DNA of 64,000 bases from a bacterium (GTDB lineage: Bacteria; Elusimicrobiota; Elusimicrobia; Elusimicrobiales; UBA9959): contig JAJYNO010000024.1 of NCBI GenBank assembly GCA_021786295.1, positions 95,848 through 159,847 on the forward strand, written 5' to 3'. Shown one piece after another: positions 9,845 to 19,115 of this stretch. The position numbers and the translations under genes were made by a program. Each line of letters starts with the position of its first letter. Within the stretch, counting starts at the first letter, position 1. The notes beneath the pieces were generated by a model, which did not search any database, had not been told where the DNA came from, and saw only the letters and a list, made by a program, of their open reading frames with translations.

Positions 9845-10585
9845 ATGCAAGGACCCAACCCGTTCTCCGGGATAAAGACCTATACCGACTACAGGCACCT
9901 CTGGCTGCTTACGGCGCTGGTGATACTGCTGCAGATAGCGGTGTCCGCCGGCGTAACGCTGCTGGAGCGGCATTTCGGCGTCAGCCTCGGGACCTTCGGC
10001 GGCTTCCTGCCGGCCCTGCTGGTCACCGGCTACATCTCCTGGGCCGTGCTGGCCGGTATGGGGGTTTCCTGGCGCGGCGCCCTGGCCGACTGGCGCGCCC
10101 GGGCCGGGCGCGACCTCGCCCTGGCGCTGCTTTATTTCGCCGGCTACGCCGTCCTGCTGGCCGGCATAGCCGCGGCCCTTTACGCCGGTTACTATTTCCT
10201 GGGCGACAGACTGGCGGCCGCCATGCACCCGCTGGACGTCCGCAACACGGCCGAGAACATGGCCCTCTACAAGGCGGCCGTCTCCGCCCGCCCCAGCTTT
10301 CTGCTGGCGCTGCTGAGCGCCTGCGTCGTCGCGCCCGCGGTGGAGGAGACCTTCTTCCGGCGCATCGTCTACACCACGATAAGGCTGAAGAACGGCTTCT
10401 GGGCCAGCGCCTTCTGGTCCGGCCTGCTGTTCGCGCTGTTCCACGGCGAGGGCGCCCCCATCATCTTCCCGGTGGGCGTCTACCTGGCCTGGGTCTACGA
10501 GCGGGAGCGCCGCCTGTCCCTCAACATCCTGCTGCACGCGCTGATCAACGTCAGCATGATGTCGCTGAAAGTGCTAATAAAGTAG
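9845..10585 (+). CDS. CPBP-family intramembrane metalloprotease
   Basis: A 246-aa polytopic membrane protein with about six hydrophobic helices. It carries the three motifs of the CPBP (CAAX protease/bacteriocin-processing) family: EETFFR (~170), FALFH (~200) and HALIN near the C terminus. Together they hold the catalytic Glu and the zinc-ligating His/Asn residues inside the membrane. Relatives cleave prenylated or membrane peptides or protect against bacteriocins. The substrate here is unknown. Its stop codon forms part of the -10 box of mutL, which starts 10 nt downstream. Confidence 0.88.
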   Translation: MQGPNPFSGIKTYTDYRHLWLLTALVILLQIAVSAGVTLLERHFGVSLGTFGGFLPALLVTGYISWAVLAGMGVSWRGALADWRARAGRDLALALLYFAGYAVLLAGIAAALYAGYYFLGDRLAAAMHPLDVRNTAENMALYKAAVSARPSFLLALLSACVVAPAVEETFFRRIVYTTIRLKNGFWASAFWSGLLFALFHGEGAPIIFPVGVYLAWVYERERRLSLNILLHALINVSMMSLKVLIK

Positions 10586-10594
10586 AATCGTCTT

Positions 10595-12367
10595 ATGCCC
10601 GAGATAAAGGTCCTGCCCGAAGAGGTCGTGTCCAAGATAGCCGCGGGCGAGGTGATAGAGCGCCCGGCCTCCGTGCTGAAGGAGCTGATAGAGAACTCGC
10701 TGGACGCCGGGGCCTCCAGGATCGGGATAGAGATAAAGAAGGCCGGCCGCGGCCTGATCCGCGTGCACGACGACGGGCGCGGCATGGACCGCGAGGACCT
10801 GCGGCTGGCGCTCGGGCGCCACGCCACCAGCAAGCTGGGCGTCTTCGAGGACATCTACTCGCTGGCCACGTTCGGTTTCCGCGGCGAGGCGTTATATTCC
10901 ATTTTCGCGGTTTCCCGCCTGAAGCTTACCTCCTTCAAAGCCGGCTCCGATTCCGGTTTCTCCATCGAGGGCGAGGGCGGCCGCGTTACGGCCGAGCTGC
11001 CGGCCCCGCCGGTGAAGGGGACTACGGTTGAGGCCGCCGACCTTTTTTTCAACACTCCCGCCCGCGCCAAGTTCATGAAGAGCGACGCCGCCGAGCGCGC
11101 GCAGCTGATACGGACCGTGGAGGAGGCCGCGCTGGCCAACCTCGGCGTCTCGTTCCGGCTGGTCGTAGACGGCGCCTCCGTGCTGGAGCTGCCGGCGCTG
11201 CCGGGCGGCCCGTGGGAGAACCTCAAGAACCGCGCCGCCGCCGTCTTCGGCAAAAGCGTCTACGGCGGGCTGGCGCGCGTGGAGGGCAGGACGGAGGGGA
11301 TGGCCGTCTACGGGCTGGTCTCCCGCCCCGACGCGCTGGCCGCCACGCGCGCCAACCAGCACTATTTCGTCAACCGCCGCCCCGTCTCCTCCGCGCTGCT
11401 GCGCCAGGCGCTTTACCGCGGCTACGGGCACATGCTGACCGGCCGCCACCCGGCGTGCGCGCTGTTCGTGGAGCTGGACCCCGGCTCCTTCGACGCCAAC
11501 ATCCACCCGCAGAAGCGCGACGTCAAGTTCTCGTCAGAGAACGAGATCTTCAAGACCGTTTCCAACGCCGTGTACGAGGAGCTGCTCTCCAAGCAGACGG
11601 CTGAGGTTACCCTGCCTTCTCCCGGCGCCGCCGCCGGGTTCTCCGCCCCCGACGTCCCCGCCTACCGCGAGGCGCCGCCCTCCCCCCCGCCGGCCGCGGC
11701 GGAGACCGGCAGCCTGTTCGGCGCCGCTCCGGCCCCGCAGGAAGTCCCCTCGCCCGCCGCGGCCTCTCCCGACTGGCGCTCGCGCGAGCTTTCCTACCTG
11801 GGCCAGCTGGCCAGGAGCTACCTCCTTTTCGAGTCCGACGCCGGCCTGTTGGTGGTGGACCAGCACGCGGCCCAGGAGCGCGTGCTGTTCGAGAAGTACC
11901 TGGACGAATTCGACAAGGGCGGCGTGAAGGTTCAGCCGCTGCTGGTGCCGCTGGAGGCGGAGCTTTCGCGCTCCCAGATGGAGACTGTGCTGAAGTGGCG
12001 GGACTGGCTCAAGACCGCCGGTTTCGAGATAGACCAGCGCGGCCCCGCCACGGCGGTCCTGCGCGCGGCCCCGGCGCTGTTCTATTTCACGCAGGCCGCC
12101 TTCGCCGAGTTCCTCGGCTACCTCTCCGAGGTGCTGGGCGAGCCGGAAAAGGCCGCCGAGGACATGAAGCGCAGCGTCATCGCCACTATGGCGTGCAAGA
12201 AATCCATCAAGGCCCACGATTTCGTGAAGCCGCAGGAGGCCCTGCGGCTCATGGAAGACCTCAAGCGCACCAAGGACAGCTACCACTGCCCCCACGGCCG
12301 CCCGACTCTCTTCTTCCTCTCCGGCGGCGACATCGCCCGCCGCTTCCAGCGCGGTTCCGCGGTGTAG
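10595..12367 (+). CDS. mutL: DNA mismatch repair protein MutL (endonuclease type)
   Basis: A 590-aa MutL. The N-terminal GHKL ATPase has AAGEVIERPASVLKELIEN, DDGRGMD, ATSKL and GFRGEAL. After a Pro-rich linker (~340-400) the C-terminal dimerisation domain has DQHAAQERVLFE, which fits the DQHA-x2-E-x4-E endonuclease motif, and CPHGRP near the end. It should therefore be the nicking type used by bacteria without MutH. A TAGAAT box at 10583-10588 ends 6 nt before the ATG and there is no Shine-Dalgarno, which suggests a leaderless transcript. It partners with mutS upstream. Confidence 0.97.
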   Translation: MPEIKVLPEEVVSKIAAGEVIERPASVLKELIENSLDAGASRIGIEIKKAGRGLIRVHDDGRGMDREDLRLALGRHATSKLGVFEDIYSLATFGFRGEALYSIFAVSRLKLTSFKAGSDSGFSIEGEGGRVTAELPAPPVKGTTVEAADLFFNTPARAKFMKSDAAERAQLIRTVEEAALANLGVSFRLVVDGASVLELPALPGGPWENLKNRAAAVFGKSVYGGLARVEGRTEGMAVYGLVSRPDALAATRANQHYFVNRRPVSSALLRQALYRGYGHMLTGRHPACALFVELDPGSFDANIHPQKRDVKFSSENEIFKTVSNAVYEELLSKQTAEVTLPSPGAAAGFSAPDVPAYREAPPSPPPAAAETGSLFGAAPAPQEVPSPAAASPDWRSRELSYLGQLARSYLLFESDAGLLVVDQHAAQERVLFEKYLDEFDKGGVKVQPLLVPLEAELSRSQMETVLKWRDWLKTAGFEIDQRGPATAVLRAAPALFYFTQAAFAEFLGYLSEVLGEPEKAAEDMKRSVIATMACKKSIKAHDFVKPQEALRLMEDLKRTKDSYHCPHGRPTLFFLSGGDIARRFQRGSAV

Positions 12368-12409
12368 CGGGAAGATGCTTTTTACTTCGCGGTCAATTGG
12401 CGGCGAGCA

Positions 12410-13816
12410 TCACTCGCCCAGAGCGACCCTGTCGGCGAACTTTACTGCCAGTTTGTAAAGGCCGTCAACGGTTGAAGCGGTTCCCGTAAAGGCATAATCC
12501 TGGGCGCCGGTTTCCACATCTACGGCTTTTATGGTCAGCGAGTACTCATTTCCGACTTTAAGCGCTGATATACTGAATATCTTTCTTGCCCCCAGTAATT
12601 TACCGGCCTCCACAGCGCAATCGCTGGAGGCGCAAACCGAATACTGGAACCTCTGTTCCTTAAGCACCTGTTCCGTTTCCTCTCGCGCTATCAGTTGTAA
12701 TCTGGGGCTTTTCCCCAGTCCGGAACGTATCGCGTCTGCTATGGCCGCGCCCTGCTCCGCGGTTACCCCTCCTCCGGTTTCCGGCTGCAATACGGAAACG
12801 GGTATCCTTGGACCTTTATACTTATAGCCCATGGCGAGAGCTTTTCTTTTCAGCCCGCGCTGTTTGAATATGAGAGCTCGGGACGCGTCATCAGAACTGC
12901 CAAAGTTAACGCACAGGCTGAACCTTTGTATAGCTTCGCCAAGGTCCCCGGCGGGCTGAAAGCCGTAATCGAGCGAGATACCTTTAATGTTCACCCCGAT
13001 ACCGGTCGTCAAACTCGTCGCATCGTTGAACCGGGTTATGCCGGCCCGCACAGCCAGCGGAAGGGCGGTAAAGGCGTATTCCGCCCCGGCTCCTCCGTTC
13101 AAAGAAGCGGCATCGGATGGCTTTTCAGCGGTCATCCCTATAGTGAACCGGTCCTGGCCTACCTGGAACCTGTACCCCGCTTCTCCCCTGATAACCCGCG
13201 GCAGCGGATCGGCCGCAGTCTTGTACTTCAAGCTTCCGTTAATGTTCTGTACGCCCGCGCCCAGGGTAAAGTTATCGTCAAGGCTTTTGTACATTATCCC
13301 CGCGTCGAACGTTACCGCGTTGGCGCTGTAGGTCTCGGCTAGTTTGCTGTTCACGCTTTTCGCCTGTCCGCCGAAGAACAGCTCCTCCCCCAGGTTCCTT
13401 CCCCAGCCGGCCGACACGGCATAATCTTTTTCAAGAGTTATGTCCGAAGGGTTGCCGTTGAGATCGTAGATCTCTTCCGAACCGCTGTCGTAACCGAGGT
13501 AATTTATGCCGAAAGACCCTGCGCGTCCGGCGTTCAGCACGATCCCGGCGAAGCTGTACTGGCTGATAGCGTCAAGTCCTTTCCAGGCAGAAAGTTCGAT
13601 ATGGTCGCCGGTCATGTCGCCCAGCGCGGCCGGGTTTATGTATGCAGCCCCGGGATCGTTGATCAGCGGCAGATATACGCCGCCCATGGAAAAGCCGCGC
13701 GCGGTAGGCTGCTCCCGCAGGAACGGAGCGGAGGTAGTGCCGGCCCCCGAGGCGAAGGAAAGTGCCGGGAACAAGAGCAGCGTCGAAAATAGCGCCAGGT
13801 ATTTATTCTGCCTCAT
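12410..13816 (-). CDS. PorV/UPF0164-like outer-membrane barrel fused to a CsgG-like domain
   Basis: A 468-aa exported protein. After a signal peptide (1-23, ending LSFASG) residues ~30-320 look like the PorV/UPF0164 barrel family: an N-terminal ARGFSMGGVYLPLINDPGAAYINPAAL stretch followed by many amphipathic strands. Residues ~350-468 (PVSVLQPETGG, AIADAIRSGLG, LIAREETEQVLKEQ, GARKIFSISALKVGNEYSLTIKAVDVETG) resemble the periplasmic CsgG-like fold used by secretion channels. It starts 1 nt after the stop of the upstream 1249-aa surface protein, so the pair is an operon. PorV is an outer-membrane component of type IX secretion; whether this one serves a similar role is inference. Confidence 0.7.
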   Translation of the reverse strand: MRQNKYLALFSTLLLFPALSFASGAGTTSAPFLREQPTARGFSMGGVYLPLINDPGAAYINPAALGDMTGDHIELSAWKGLDAISQYSFAGIVLNAGRAGSFGINYLGYDSGSEEIYDLNGNPSDITLEKDYAVSAGWGRNLGEELFFGGQAKSVNSKLAETYSANAVTFDAGIMYKSLDDNFTLGAGVQNINGSLKYKTAADPLPRVIRGEAGYRFQVGQDRFTIGMTAEKPSDAASLNGGAGAEYAFTALPLAVRAGITRFNDATSLTTGIGVNIKGISLDYGFQPAGDLGEAIQRFSLCVNFGSSDDASRALIFKQRGLKRKALAMGYKYKGPRIPVSVLQPETGGGVTAEQGAAIADAIRSGLGKSPRLQLIAREETEQVLKEQRFQYSVCASSDCAVEAGKLLGARKIFSISALKVGNEYSLTIKAVDVETGAQDYAFTGTASTVDGLYKLAVKFADRVALGE

Positions 13817-13817
13817 A

Positions 13818-16800
13818 TTATTTCACCACCAGCACGCGCTTCGTGGTTTTTACTCCCGGACCTTCTATCCTTATAAGATAGACACCGCTGGCGACCGTGG
13901 AGCCGTCGGTATTTTTCCCGTCCCACTCATCCGAATAACTGCCGGCGTTCCTGTCTCCGTCGAACAGCGTGCGGATCAAGCGGCCAAGAGAGTCGTATAT
14001 CTTTACCGTGGCCCTACCGGGAGTTGATATATGTGTGACCACGTAGGATTTTCCTCCGCTTGCTGGATCAAAAACCCCGCCGTAAACTTTCGCTGGCTCG
14101 GTCTGGGGAGCGAGCACCAGAAAGGCGTTCGCGGAAACGGCAGCCGGCAGGCCGGGAACGGTCAGTGCTACGTCCCATTGTCCCCCCGCCGCTCCGCTCA
14201 GGTCCAGGTCGCAGGCTACCTGCGCGGCACTTACAAAGACCACGTTGGTCCCTTGGATATCCGTCTGGCCGGTTTTGGATAATTTTACGGTTGTGCCGGC
14301 TGTAAAATTGGCGCCGTCAATGACGATATGGACGGCGGACCCCATTCCGGATGACGGAGCAATGTTTAAGATCGTCGGTGCCGGAGGGGTTATCGTGAAT
14401 CCTCCGGAGAGGACGCCGCTCTGCCCATCCGGGTTTGTCACTACCACGTCCCATGCGCCCGTTGTTTTCCCGGAAATAGGGAGGACGCAGGTTATCTTAA
14501 GGGTGCTCTCCACGGTGACATTGGTCGCGTTGATGTCGAACTCTCCCGTTTTGACCAGTTTGACCGTGGCACCGTTCTGGAAGCCGGTTCCAGCAAGGTC
14601 CGTTATGCTTACCGGGGCACCATTGCTTCCCGTATTAGGAGCGATGGCGGTGGGCACCGGCGGAGGATCGTTTACCGCGAAGCCGTCAGTAAGTTCTCCT
14701 GATTGGCCATCCGGATTGACGACCAGTATATTCCACTGCCCTGTAGCGGCGCCGGCAAGAGGCAGTGTGCATGTAAGTTCGGTAGAATTTACAAAGCCCA
14801 CGATCGTCGCGGCGATGGCGGTCTGCCCAGTCCTGGTCAGTTTTACGGCCGCGCCATTCTGGAAGCCCGTCCCGGTAAGGTCCGTTATATCCACTGACGT
14901 ATTAACGGTGCCGGAACTGGGGGCAATGGATGATACCGAAGGAGCCGGCGCCAGCGTTGCTGTAGATATCTCGTTCAGGCTGAACGAGATATCCGTCTCC
15001 GTGGCAAGTTTAACTTTAAAGTAATAGGTTGTAGAACTGTCCAACGCCGAAAAATCTTTTGAATTTGAAGTTATGGTCGAAGATGATTTTGCCGGTGAAA
15101 AAGAGCTGACGCTGGATAAAACAACAACATAATCCGCCCCGGGAACATTATCCCATGAAGCAGTAAGGCTGCTGCTGCTGCGAGAGATAAACAGGGGATT
15201 TAACCCCGTGGCAGAAAGGCCGGAGCTGTAGATCGTTACGCGGTTGTTCCCGGAATCCGCTGCGTATAAATTGTCCTGATCGTCGAACGTTAAAAAAGTG
15301 GGCCAGTTCAGCGTATCTGCGTCTGCATAGCCTCCTCTGTTGGTGGAGCCAGAGGTAAAGTTCGGCTGTCCGATAACATTGGTGGCAGTCATTCCGTTCG
15401 AAAATGGCGGGGCATACTCCATAATTCTGTTATTACGGTAGTCTGGCACCCATACATTGCCGAACATATCAAGAGTGGCGGCATACGGATTATTAAGACT
15501 ATTCTGGTTGGCGCCGCTAATTGATGAAGAATTAAATCCTCCTTGGCCGAGCACTAAGGAAGCAGATTGGCCGTTAGAAATAGGCCCATTAAATTTTAAG
15601 ATACGCGAATTTGCCATGTCTGCCACCCAGACATTGTTGGAAGAATCCTGGAACACCCCAGTCGGCTGGCAAAGAGAATTGTCGCTCGGGTTTGAATTAC
15701 CCCGATTACATGAGTTGGAAGCAAAATCGGCTTGTCCCAGCACAAAGGACGCATCCGCTCCGTTGGTTAACGATGCGGCAGAAAATCCCAACACCCGATG
15801 ATTAAACTCATCGGCAACCCAGACATTGCCGGAACTGTCAACATGTACCCCGACAGGCTGATACATCCCGCCGGCAGATACCGCGCCCCCCCTATTTGCC
15901 TGGCCGGAAACGAAGTCGGACTGGCCCAGCACCAGGTTGGCGCTCATCCCGGTAGCAAGACCGGCCCCGGAAAAGCGCAACACCCGGTTATGCATTTCAT
16001 CGGCTACATATAGATTGCCTTCTGCATCTACGGCAACTCCTCCAGGATTGCAGATTTTGTTGTCAGCGGCTGCACTGCATTGGTTGGAATAGAAGTCCGT
16101 CTGGCCTATTACGCCATCCGCAGGCCTTTGCGTGAAAAGAGGGGAAGCGTTATTCCACCATAACACGCGATTATTATCAAGGTCAGATACAAATATCCGT
16201 TTATATTTCGGATCATATACTATGCTATTCGGGTAATAAAAACCTTTACCTTCTACGGAGTTGATATAAGTGTAACTGAAGTTTGGAGCACCCAGCACCA
16301 GGGAGGCGCTGCTTCCGCTTATATTTGTATTGGCAAAACTTAATATTCTGGAATTGTAATCAATGGTCCAGATATTTCCCCCATAGCCGTTAGTTCCCCC
16401 ATAAACTCCTACGGGTAAATATATGTTCCCTGTTGAATAGCTGAAGTTGAAACTGTTTGACGTAAAGTCGTTTTGTCCAAAAACTACGGATGCGTTCTGC
16501 CCGGAGGTATATGGCGAGGTATATTTTAAAACCCTGTTATTGCCCGCATCTGAGATCAGAAGATAATCTGTGGCATCGTGCACTAACGATATCCCGTTAA
16601 ATCCCGCCCCGGGTCCTCTTGGCCCGCCGCGGCCAAAGAGATTGAGCGTGTTTGCAGTGGTGCCACCTGAGCCGGAAGTAAAATTCTGCTGGCCAAGGAC
16701 AATATCCGCGGCGGCATAGTCAGAGGATGGGGAGGGGAATCGCAAGGCTCTGTTAAAGTAAGGCTCCAGAACCCATACATCCCCGTTGTCCGGGTTTACC

Positions 16801-17567
16801 CTTACACCGGTAGGGTCCGCCAGGCACGTCGCGGTGGGTCCTATGCAGTTATGGTCTGAGGTCATGGCTGGTTGTCCCAGCTCCAAGCTGGCATCCATGC
16901 CGGAAGAAAGAGCTCCCCCGCTATATTTAAGAACGCGCGCGTTCCCTTCGTCTGCTACCCACACATCGCCAGTTACCCTATTGACATCAACTCCAACAGG
17001 AAGGTTCAATGTGTTCGCGGCGACGCTTCCTCCACGGTTTGTCATAGTGGAGGTAAAGTTAGTTTGCCCTAGGACCATATCGGCGGTCGCGCCTATATTA
17101 GGGGGATCAGTAAAGCGAAGAACGCGGTTATTGCCGCAATCGGCGATCCATACGTACTTATGCCCCCCGATCGTGTCTTCCGCTACGCCGCAGGGCTGGT
17201 TGAGCGTGTTGTTCGCGGCGGCGCCGCCTCTGTTCGGTTTTCCGGAATTAAAGTCCGTCTGGCCGATTACCCCCTCCATGGATTCTCCATTCGAAGTGGC
17301 GTAGCTTTCGTTTAAGAAAACCACCCTGTTGTTGCTCCGATCCACTACCCATAAACCGTCACTAATGTATATCCCGGCCGGTCCGTTAAACCGGTTGTTT
17401 TCAATAACATTGATATAAGAACTCTGCAGATCCTGCTGTCCCAGAACAATGTCCGCGTCGCCGTTAGAAATAGTTGCGGATACCATAGCGGCAAATAGGG
17501 AGATTAGGGCCGGCGTACAAAGAACGGGGTAAATTGTTTTTCGTAAATTTATAATCAGCTTATTCAT
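13818..17567 (-). CDS. Large NHL-repeat / TIG surface protein with FlgD-like C-terminal domain
   Basis: A 1249-aa exported protein. A signal/anchor helix (about 10-32) is followed by many NHL-type propeller repeats to about residue 780, each with a DVWVADxxNxRVL or DNLYAADSGNNRV strand and a VLGQxxFxS turn. Next come an FN3-like domain (~785-875), three IPT/TIG domains (~880-1145; GTGFQNGAxVKLxxTG) and a C-terminal FlgD-like/T9SS-type domain (last ~92 residues: VKIYDSLGRLI, YSDEWDGKNTDGSTVASGVYLIRI). Such tails act as sorting signals or stalks in type IX systems. The base composition is a little less GC-rich than that of neighbours. A PorV-like protein is encoded immediately downstream. It is probably a cell-surface adhesin or binding protein. 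Confidence 0.8.
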   Translation of the reverse strand: MNKLIINLRKTIYPVLCTPALISLFAAMVSATISNGDADIVLGQQDLQSSYINVIENNRFNGPAGIYISDGLWVVDRSNNRVVFLNESYATSNGESMEGVIGQTDFNSGKPNRGGAAANNTLNQPCGVAEDTIGGHKYVWIADCGNNRVLRFTDPPNIGATADMVLGQTNFTSTMTNRGGSVAANTLNLPVGVDVNRVTGDVWVADEGNARVLKYSGGALSSGMDASLELGQPAMTSDHNCIGPTATCLADPTGVRVNPDNGDVWVLEPYFNRALRFPSPSSDYAAADIVLGQQNFTSGSGGTTANTLNLFGRGGPRGPGAGFNGISLVHDATDYLLISDAGNNRVLKYTSPYTSGQNASVVFGQNDFTSNSFNFSYSTGNIYLPVGVYGGTNGYGGNIWTIDYNSRILSFANTNISGSSASLVLGAPNFSYTYINSVEGKGFYYPNSIVYDPKYKRIFVSDLDNNRVLWWNNASPLFTQRPADGVIGQTDFYSNQCSAAADNKICNPGGVAVDAEGNLYVADEMHNRVLRFSGAGLATGMSANLVLGQSDFVSGQANRGGAVSAGGMYQPVGVHVDSSGNVWVADEFNHRVLGFSAASLTNGADASFVLGQADFASNSCNRGNSNPSDNSLCQPTGVFQDSSNNVWVADMANSRILKFNGPISNGQSASLVLGQGGFNSSSISGANQNSLNNPYAATLDMFGNVWVPDYRNNRIMEYAPPFSNGMTATNVIGQPNFTSGSTNRGGYADADTLNWPTFLTFDDQDNLYAADSGNNRVTIYSSGLSATGLNPLFISRSSSSLTASWDNVPGADYVVVLSSVSSFSPAKSSSTITSNSKDFSALDSSTTYYFKVKLATETDISFSLNEISTATLAPAPSVSSIAPSSGTVNTSVDITDLTGTGFQNGAAVKLTRTGQTAIAATIVGFVNSTELTCTLPLAGAATGQWNILVVNPDGQSGELTDGFAVNDPPPVPTAIAPNTGSNGAPVSITDLAGTGFQNGATVKLVKTGEFDINATNVTVESTLKITCVLPISGKTTGAWDVVVTNPDGQSGVLSGGFTITPPAPTILNIAPSSGMGSAVHIVIDGANFTAGTTVKLSKTGQTDIQGTNVVFVSAAQVACDLDLSGAAGGQWDVALTVPGLPAAVSANAFLVLAPQTEPAKVYGGVFDPASGGKSYVVTHISTPGRATVKIYDSLGRLIRTLFDGDRNAGSYSDEWDGKNTDGSTVASGVYLIRIEGPGVKTTKRVLVVK

Positions 17568-17758
17568 ACATTAATAACACCTCTGCAAACCTAAGGCTTC
17601 GCTTCTGTTTGTTGTGCAACCTGTGCGGCTATAACAGAAAAAATATCTGAACTCGGAGGTAAAATGGGGTTCGTCATTATTATGCCGTCTGTTGGGGTGG
17701 GGGAGGACGGCGACGATGGCGGCGCGGCGCTTCTGTCTTGTTTGCCGGGCCCATTGAG

Positions 17759-18208
17759 TTATTCCGCTATCTTAAGGCCGGCCGCTCTGAGCGATGTCTT
17801 GGAGAGGCGCAGGACGACCACGCAGCCGTCGTCGTTGCTCCAGGAACTCCTGACGATCTCGGCGCCTTTTATGACGTTGTTTATCTTGGTGGCCAGGATG
17901 GAATCCGTTTCTATGGCTTTCGCAACGCTCACTCCGCCTTCCAGTTGGACGCCTTTGACGAAAGACAGTATGTTATACTGGCCGTTTACGATGGCCGCGT
18001 TGCGCGCGGTGGCCATGCGCTGCGTCTTGTTCGTAAGCGTCTGATCGGCGGCGCCTATCCCGCGGGCAAAAATATAATTCTTTGTAATACCTTCCTCGGT
18101 CCATTCCCGGTTCAGTTCTCCGTTCTTTGAAATCATGCTTTTATCCGGTGCGGAAGAACAGCCCCACGCCAACAGGACGAAAGCCGATATTGCTAAGGAT
18201 CTTTTCAT
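17759..18208 (-). CDS. LPP20-like lipoprotein
   Basis: A 149-aa lipoprotein. The signal peptide ends in the lipobox AWGC (Cys17). The mature part has an LPP20-type core: a FARGIGAADQT strand, then helices with regularly spaced alanines (RMATARNAAIVNGQYNILSFVKG) and a final strand VVVLRLSKTSL. LPP20-like proteins are outer-membrane lipoproteins of unknown function, often near surface structures. The gene stands alone on the minus strand about 190 nt upstream of the NHL-repeat protein gene and diverges from the XRE regulator. Confidence 0.7.
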   Translation of the reverse strand: MKRSLAISAFVLLAWGCSSAPDKSMISKNGELNREWTEEGITKNYIFARGIGAADQTLTNKTQRMATARNAAIVNGQYNILSFVKGVQLEGGVSVAKAIETDSILATKINNVIKGAEIVRSSWSNDDGCVVVLRLSKTSLRAAGLKIAE

Positions 18209-18300
18209 AATGAAGACCTCGTGTAAGTGAATTTATTGCGCGAGGCGGGGGCCTGATCGGAGAGAAATCTGTTTTGCCTTTAACTGTTTTATTCTGCAAT

Positions 18301-18315
18301 AGTGCTATAAGCACT
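18301..18315. promoter_or_regulatory. Palindromic operator candidate upstream of XRE gene
   Basis: AGTGCT-ATA-AGCACT is a perfect 6-bp inverted repeat about 60 nt upstream of the XRE gene start, and a further AATAGTG half-site lies just downstream. The spacing fits autoregulation by the XRE protein, but this is inferred only from position and symmetry. Confidence 0.4.
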
Positions 18316-18373
18316 GTCAATAGTGTCTATGATATCTTCCTGCCCCGCGAAAAATGTCTTTCAATAAAGGGCT

Positions 18374-18709
18374 ATGGACAGATTTTACGCGGAGATGGGC
18401 GGGCGCATGCGGGTGGTCCGCGCGGCGCTCGGGCTTACGCAGGCGCAGGTGGCCGAAAAGGCCGGGATAGACACTTCCTTTTACGGGCAGATAGAGCGCG
18501 GGGTCAATGTGCCCAGCCTGAAGACGTTCACGGCTATAGCCGCGGCGCTGAAGGTGGGCCCGTCGGAGCTTCTCTCCTCAAGGACGGAGGGAAAAGAAGG
18601 GCTTTACGAGGCGGCCATTGGGAATTTGTTGAAGGGCCTGGACACAAAAAGAAAGGCCCGTGTGCTCGGTCTTATGAAGGATATTGTCGCGGGGTACAAG
18701 GCCCGCTGA
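18374..18709 (+). CDS. XRE-family helix-turn-helix regulator
   Basis: A 111-aa DNA-binding protein. Residues ~10-65 form a Cro/C1-type HTH (MRVVRAALGLTQAQVAEKAGIDTSFYGQIERGVNVPSLKTFTAIAAAL in segments), followed by a short helical tail with KARVLGLMKDIV. The HTH is of the one-domain type common in chromosomal and phage regulators. A weak AAGG precedes the ATG. A small perfect palindrome lies upstream. It converges on the PAS-domain gene. The regulated genes are unknown. Confidence 0.88.
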   Translation: MDRFYAEMGGRMRVVRAALGLTQAQVAEKAGIDTSFYGQIERGVNVPSLKTFTAIAAALKVGPSELLSSRTEGKEGLYEAAIGNLLKGLDTKRKARVLGLMKDIVAGYKAR

Positions 18710-18722
18710 CCCCCCGCCTGTC

Positions 18723-19061
18723 TTACGGTTTGCGGACGAAGTGGGGCATTTCGGCGGGGATCTCCAGGGACAGCTCCACGAGCCCCGAGAACTTCCCTTC
18801 CTCGTACCACGGGGCCTGGTAGATGAGCTTCTTCACGCCGTTCTTTTCTATGGTGTAGGCGTTGGTAAAAGGTTCCGCCAGCATCTTGCGGAGCTTGGCG
18901 TTGGATTCCCCCGGGTGGCAGTCCAGCAGGCTTTTGCCGACCAGTTCCCTGCCGCCTCTTTTGGCGAACGTGGCCGCGGACTTGTCGTTCATCTCGAGTA
19001 CCTTCCCTTCCGCGTCGCAAACGGTTATGGCGAAGTTGACGCCGTCCTTCCAGTTGTTCAT
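18723..19061 (-). CDS. Stand-alone PAS-domain protein
   Basis: A 112-aa cytoplasmic protein that is a single PAS fold with no output domain. Residues 8-30 (FAITVCDAEGKVLEMNDKSA) form the first strands, LLDCHPGESNAKLRKML is the typical helical segment that carries a Cys/His in DUF438-type PAS proteins, and LIYQAPWYEEGKFSGLVELSL is the terminal sheet. The ATG follows a good Shine-Dalgarno (GGAGG). Single PAS proteins may sense redox state or bind heme or another ligand and act in trans. The ligand is unknown. Confidence 0.8.
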   Translation of the reverse strand: MNNWKDGVNFAITVCDAEGKVLEMNDKSAATFAKRGGRELVGKSLLDCHPGESNAKLRKMLAEPFTNAYTIEKNGVKKLIYQAPWYEEGKFSGLVELSLEIPAEMPHFVRKP

Positions 19062-19115
19062 AAGCCTCCGTTGCCATTCCGCAAATGGCGCTCCCTGATA
19101 TTATAAAATATGCCT

